NCBI GenBank assembly: GCA_911728435.2
Contig: OU452200.1
Location: 36,905,715 to 36,969,714 of the forward strand
Direction of reading: 5' to 3'
DNA: 64,000 nt
DNA from: Apoderus coryli
Taxonomy: Eukaryota; Arthropoda; Insecta; Coleoptera; Attelabidae
Both the position numbers and the translations under genes were made by a program. Shown here piece after piece: positions 62,600 through 64,000 of this stretch (position 1 is the first letter of the stretch; every line of letters begins with the position of its first letter). The notes beneath the pieces were generated by a model. The model had not been told where the DNA came from, did no database searches, and saw only the letters and a program-made list of their open reading frames with translations.

Positions 62600-63415
62600 G
62601 CCGTAAAAAACCTCCTATGTGGCGCTCAAACCGATTTTCAGCTTTTTCTTCTGATTCGTATTTAGATGATCTCTGTATTGATAAATCTCCTATGAGGATA
62701 TCGAAATATTTATGCGAGTAAAACCTGATTTTGTAAATCTCCTATGTATGTTTCTCTTAAATTCGTTTTTAAATATCTCCTATGTGATCATATTCCACAT
62801 AGGATATATCCGTCGCAAGTCTACAATTGACAAAGGAACCTTAACACAACTTTATGATAAACCATTGCCTCTGCATCTCAGAACCGAAATTCAAAGATCT
62901 TCAAAGCCTGAAATCGGCTATTGAAGAAGAGCACCATGGTTTCTACGATAACTTGCTATTCAAGCCTGAAAAGAAGGCCAATAATAAGACGAAAATGCAG
63001 CCGAAAACCCGCAAGAAAATACTGTTAATGAAAAAAAAGTTCTGAAGAAACCATCTTGCAAGAAAAAACCAACTTATAAGTCACAAAAAACTGAGAACCA
63101 GAAAGCCAAGCTTGGAAATAACAAGAAAGTTCTAAATAAGCAACCCGGCAAGAAGAAACCAACTGATAAGTTACAAATAGATACATATCCAAAGAAAAAT
63201 AACAAATGAACAAGAATTCTATACACATATGCATTTCAATTTAGTTTTCTTATGTCGAAGTTAATTTTATTTTATTAGTTTGCTAAGTATCTCCCACATA
63301 CAATTTATATTTTTTCACTTTTTTAATAAAATGGTTTGATTAAACTCCTATGTGTTTTGGAAAATTCTCCTATGTACCTATAACCCAAGATGGTTGAGAT
63401 CTCCTATGTGGTAAA
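62600..63415. repeat. dispersed CTCCTATGT motif cluster
   Basis: The phrase [T/A]CTCCTATGT (with small variants) appears near 62611, 62688, 62737, 62776, 63346, 63366 and 63399, with one inverted copy at about 62797, and a solitary copy near 59300. Three lie within 60 bp. No longer repeat unit explains them. Confidence 0.5.
62854..63208 (+). pseudogene. Lys-rich reading-frame remnant
   Basis: FKDLQSLKSAIEEEHHGFYD leads to a Lys-rich end at 63045. In the next frame a Lys/Gln-rich stretch (KKPSCKKKPTYKSQKTENQK ... PKKNNK) continues to a stop at 63206-63208. The two could be one gene with a frameshift, or two exons. I do not recognise a family. Confidence 0.3.
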
Positions 63416-64000
63416 ATTTTATATTTTTTTCAATAATTGGGCTTTAAACATTGTTCTAGTATATTGATTATGTATTATACAGGTTATTCAAATTTATGTT
63501 CCTTTTATTTTTGAATTATACACTAATTTGAAGCCAAACCACATAAATAAAGTGATTTTGGCTCCTCCTGTAAAATATACTTTTTTACACATTGGAGGTA
63601 TTTCACGATCAACGACGATATGCAGCCATTTATTGTGGTTTGAAGATGTTTGAACAATGTGGTTAACGGTATAATTATGTAATATAAACTACTCTACTAC
63701 AAATGCTACTCCAGACGAATATTAAAAAGGAATAAACCTTTCCTTGTACGAATTGTTTACTTTTTGTTCCCAATATTTCATCTCTTGGCAATGCCTCTCT
63801 CCCTATGAACTAATCATGGCCATTAAGTGATGCGTGTTATTCCTAACAATGGAAGACCGAAACAACTTTTATTGCCTATTTACGTGTGTAAAAATAAATA
63901 TTTCGCTTTATCATCTGTTATTAAAAAACATAATATCTGACCATTCTCATCATTACTTACTTTCTATAGAATAGAGCTTGCGTTTTGATTGAGATGTTTA
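63209..64000. other. no gene seen
   Basis: AT-rich to the right edge of the window; nothing recognisable apart from the CTCCTATGT copies listed above. Confidence 0.45.

Overview
The window looks like insect nuclear DNA: AT-rich, short phase-matched introns with GT..AG borders, single-copy eukaryotic genes (MCM2, DDX54, POLR1H, HP1, an hnRNP A) and a heavy load of animal transposons (Tc1/mariner-like elements, Jockey/CR1-like LINEs, a Ty3/gypsy element, MITEs, satellite). Order and species cannot be fixed from the sequence; a beetle is a guess only.

Layout. 1-10.6 kb is gene-free and full of repeats: two long-inverted-repeat mariner-like elements, a MITE, a retro-pseudogene, a LINE remnant, a tRNA-headed SINE-like unit and two hairpins. 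10.9-20.35 kb (minus) is a complete 13-exon MCM2 gene, with a foldback element in intron 9 and LINE pieces in intron 7. About 0.8 kb of shared promoter separates it from DDX54 (21.16-28.26 kb, plus, 12 exons, with LINE and THAP-like debris in introns 6 and 11). Tail-to-tail follows a FAM185A-like gene (28.39-29.70 kb, minus), a small orphan ORF, POLR1H (30.9-31.4 kb, plus), an HP1-type chromobox gene (32.2-32.8 kb, plus) and an hnRNP A1/A2-like gene (33.9-49.3 kb, plus, 6 exons). The last gene is stretched by nested insertions: intron 3 holds an apparently intact DD41D mariner-like element inside a LINE, itself perhaps inside a GC-rich inverted-repeat unit; intron 5 holds an LTR retrotransposon inside a LINE fragment inside another LINE. 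50.5-64 kb has no recognisable gene: a tandem duplication, a 4.7-kb inverted-repeat element filled with a 151-bp satellite, LINE and mariner remnants, and palindromic MITEs.

Functionally the genes serve DNA replication licensing (MCM2), ribosome production (DDX54, RNA polymerase I subunit POLR1H), heterochromatin (HP1) and mRNA processing (hnRNP A). All five coding sequences join in frame across every splice site I placed, so they look functional. MCM2 and DDX54 are divergent and may share a promoter with an E2F-type site.

Most unusual: three mariner-like foldback elements whose transposases stop at the same conserved motif before an inverted copy of the 5' arm; a satellite array bounded by terminal inverted repeats that themselves contain monomer-like sequence; an LTR element with identical LTRs whose reverse transcriptase lacks the motif A aspartate; and twin 26-bp palindromes upstream of the hnRNP gene that differ only in their four central bases.
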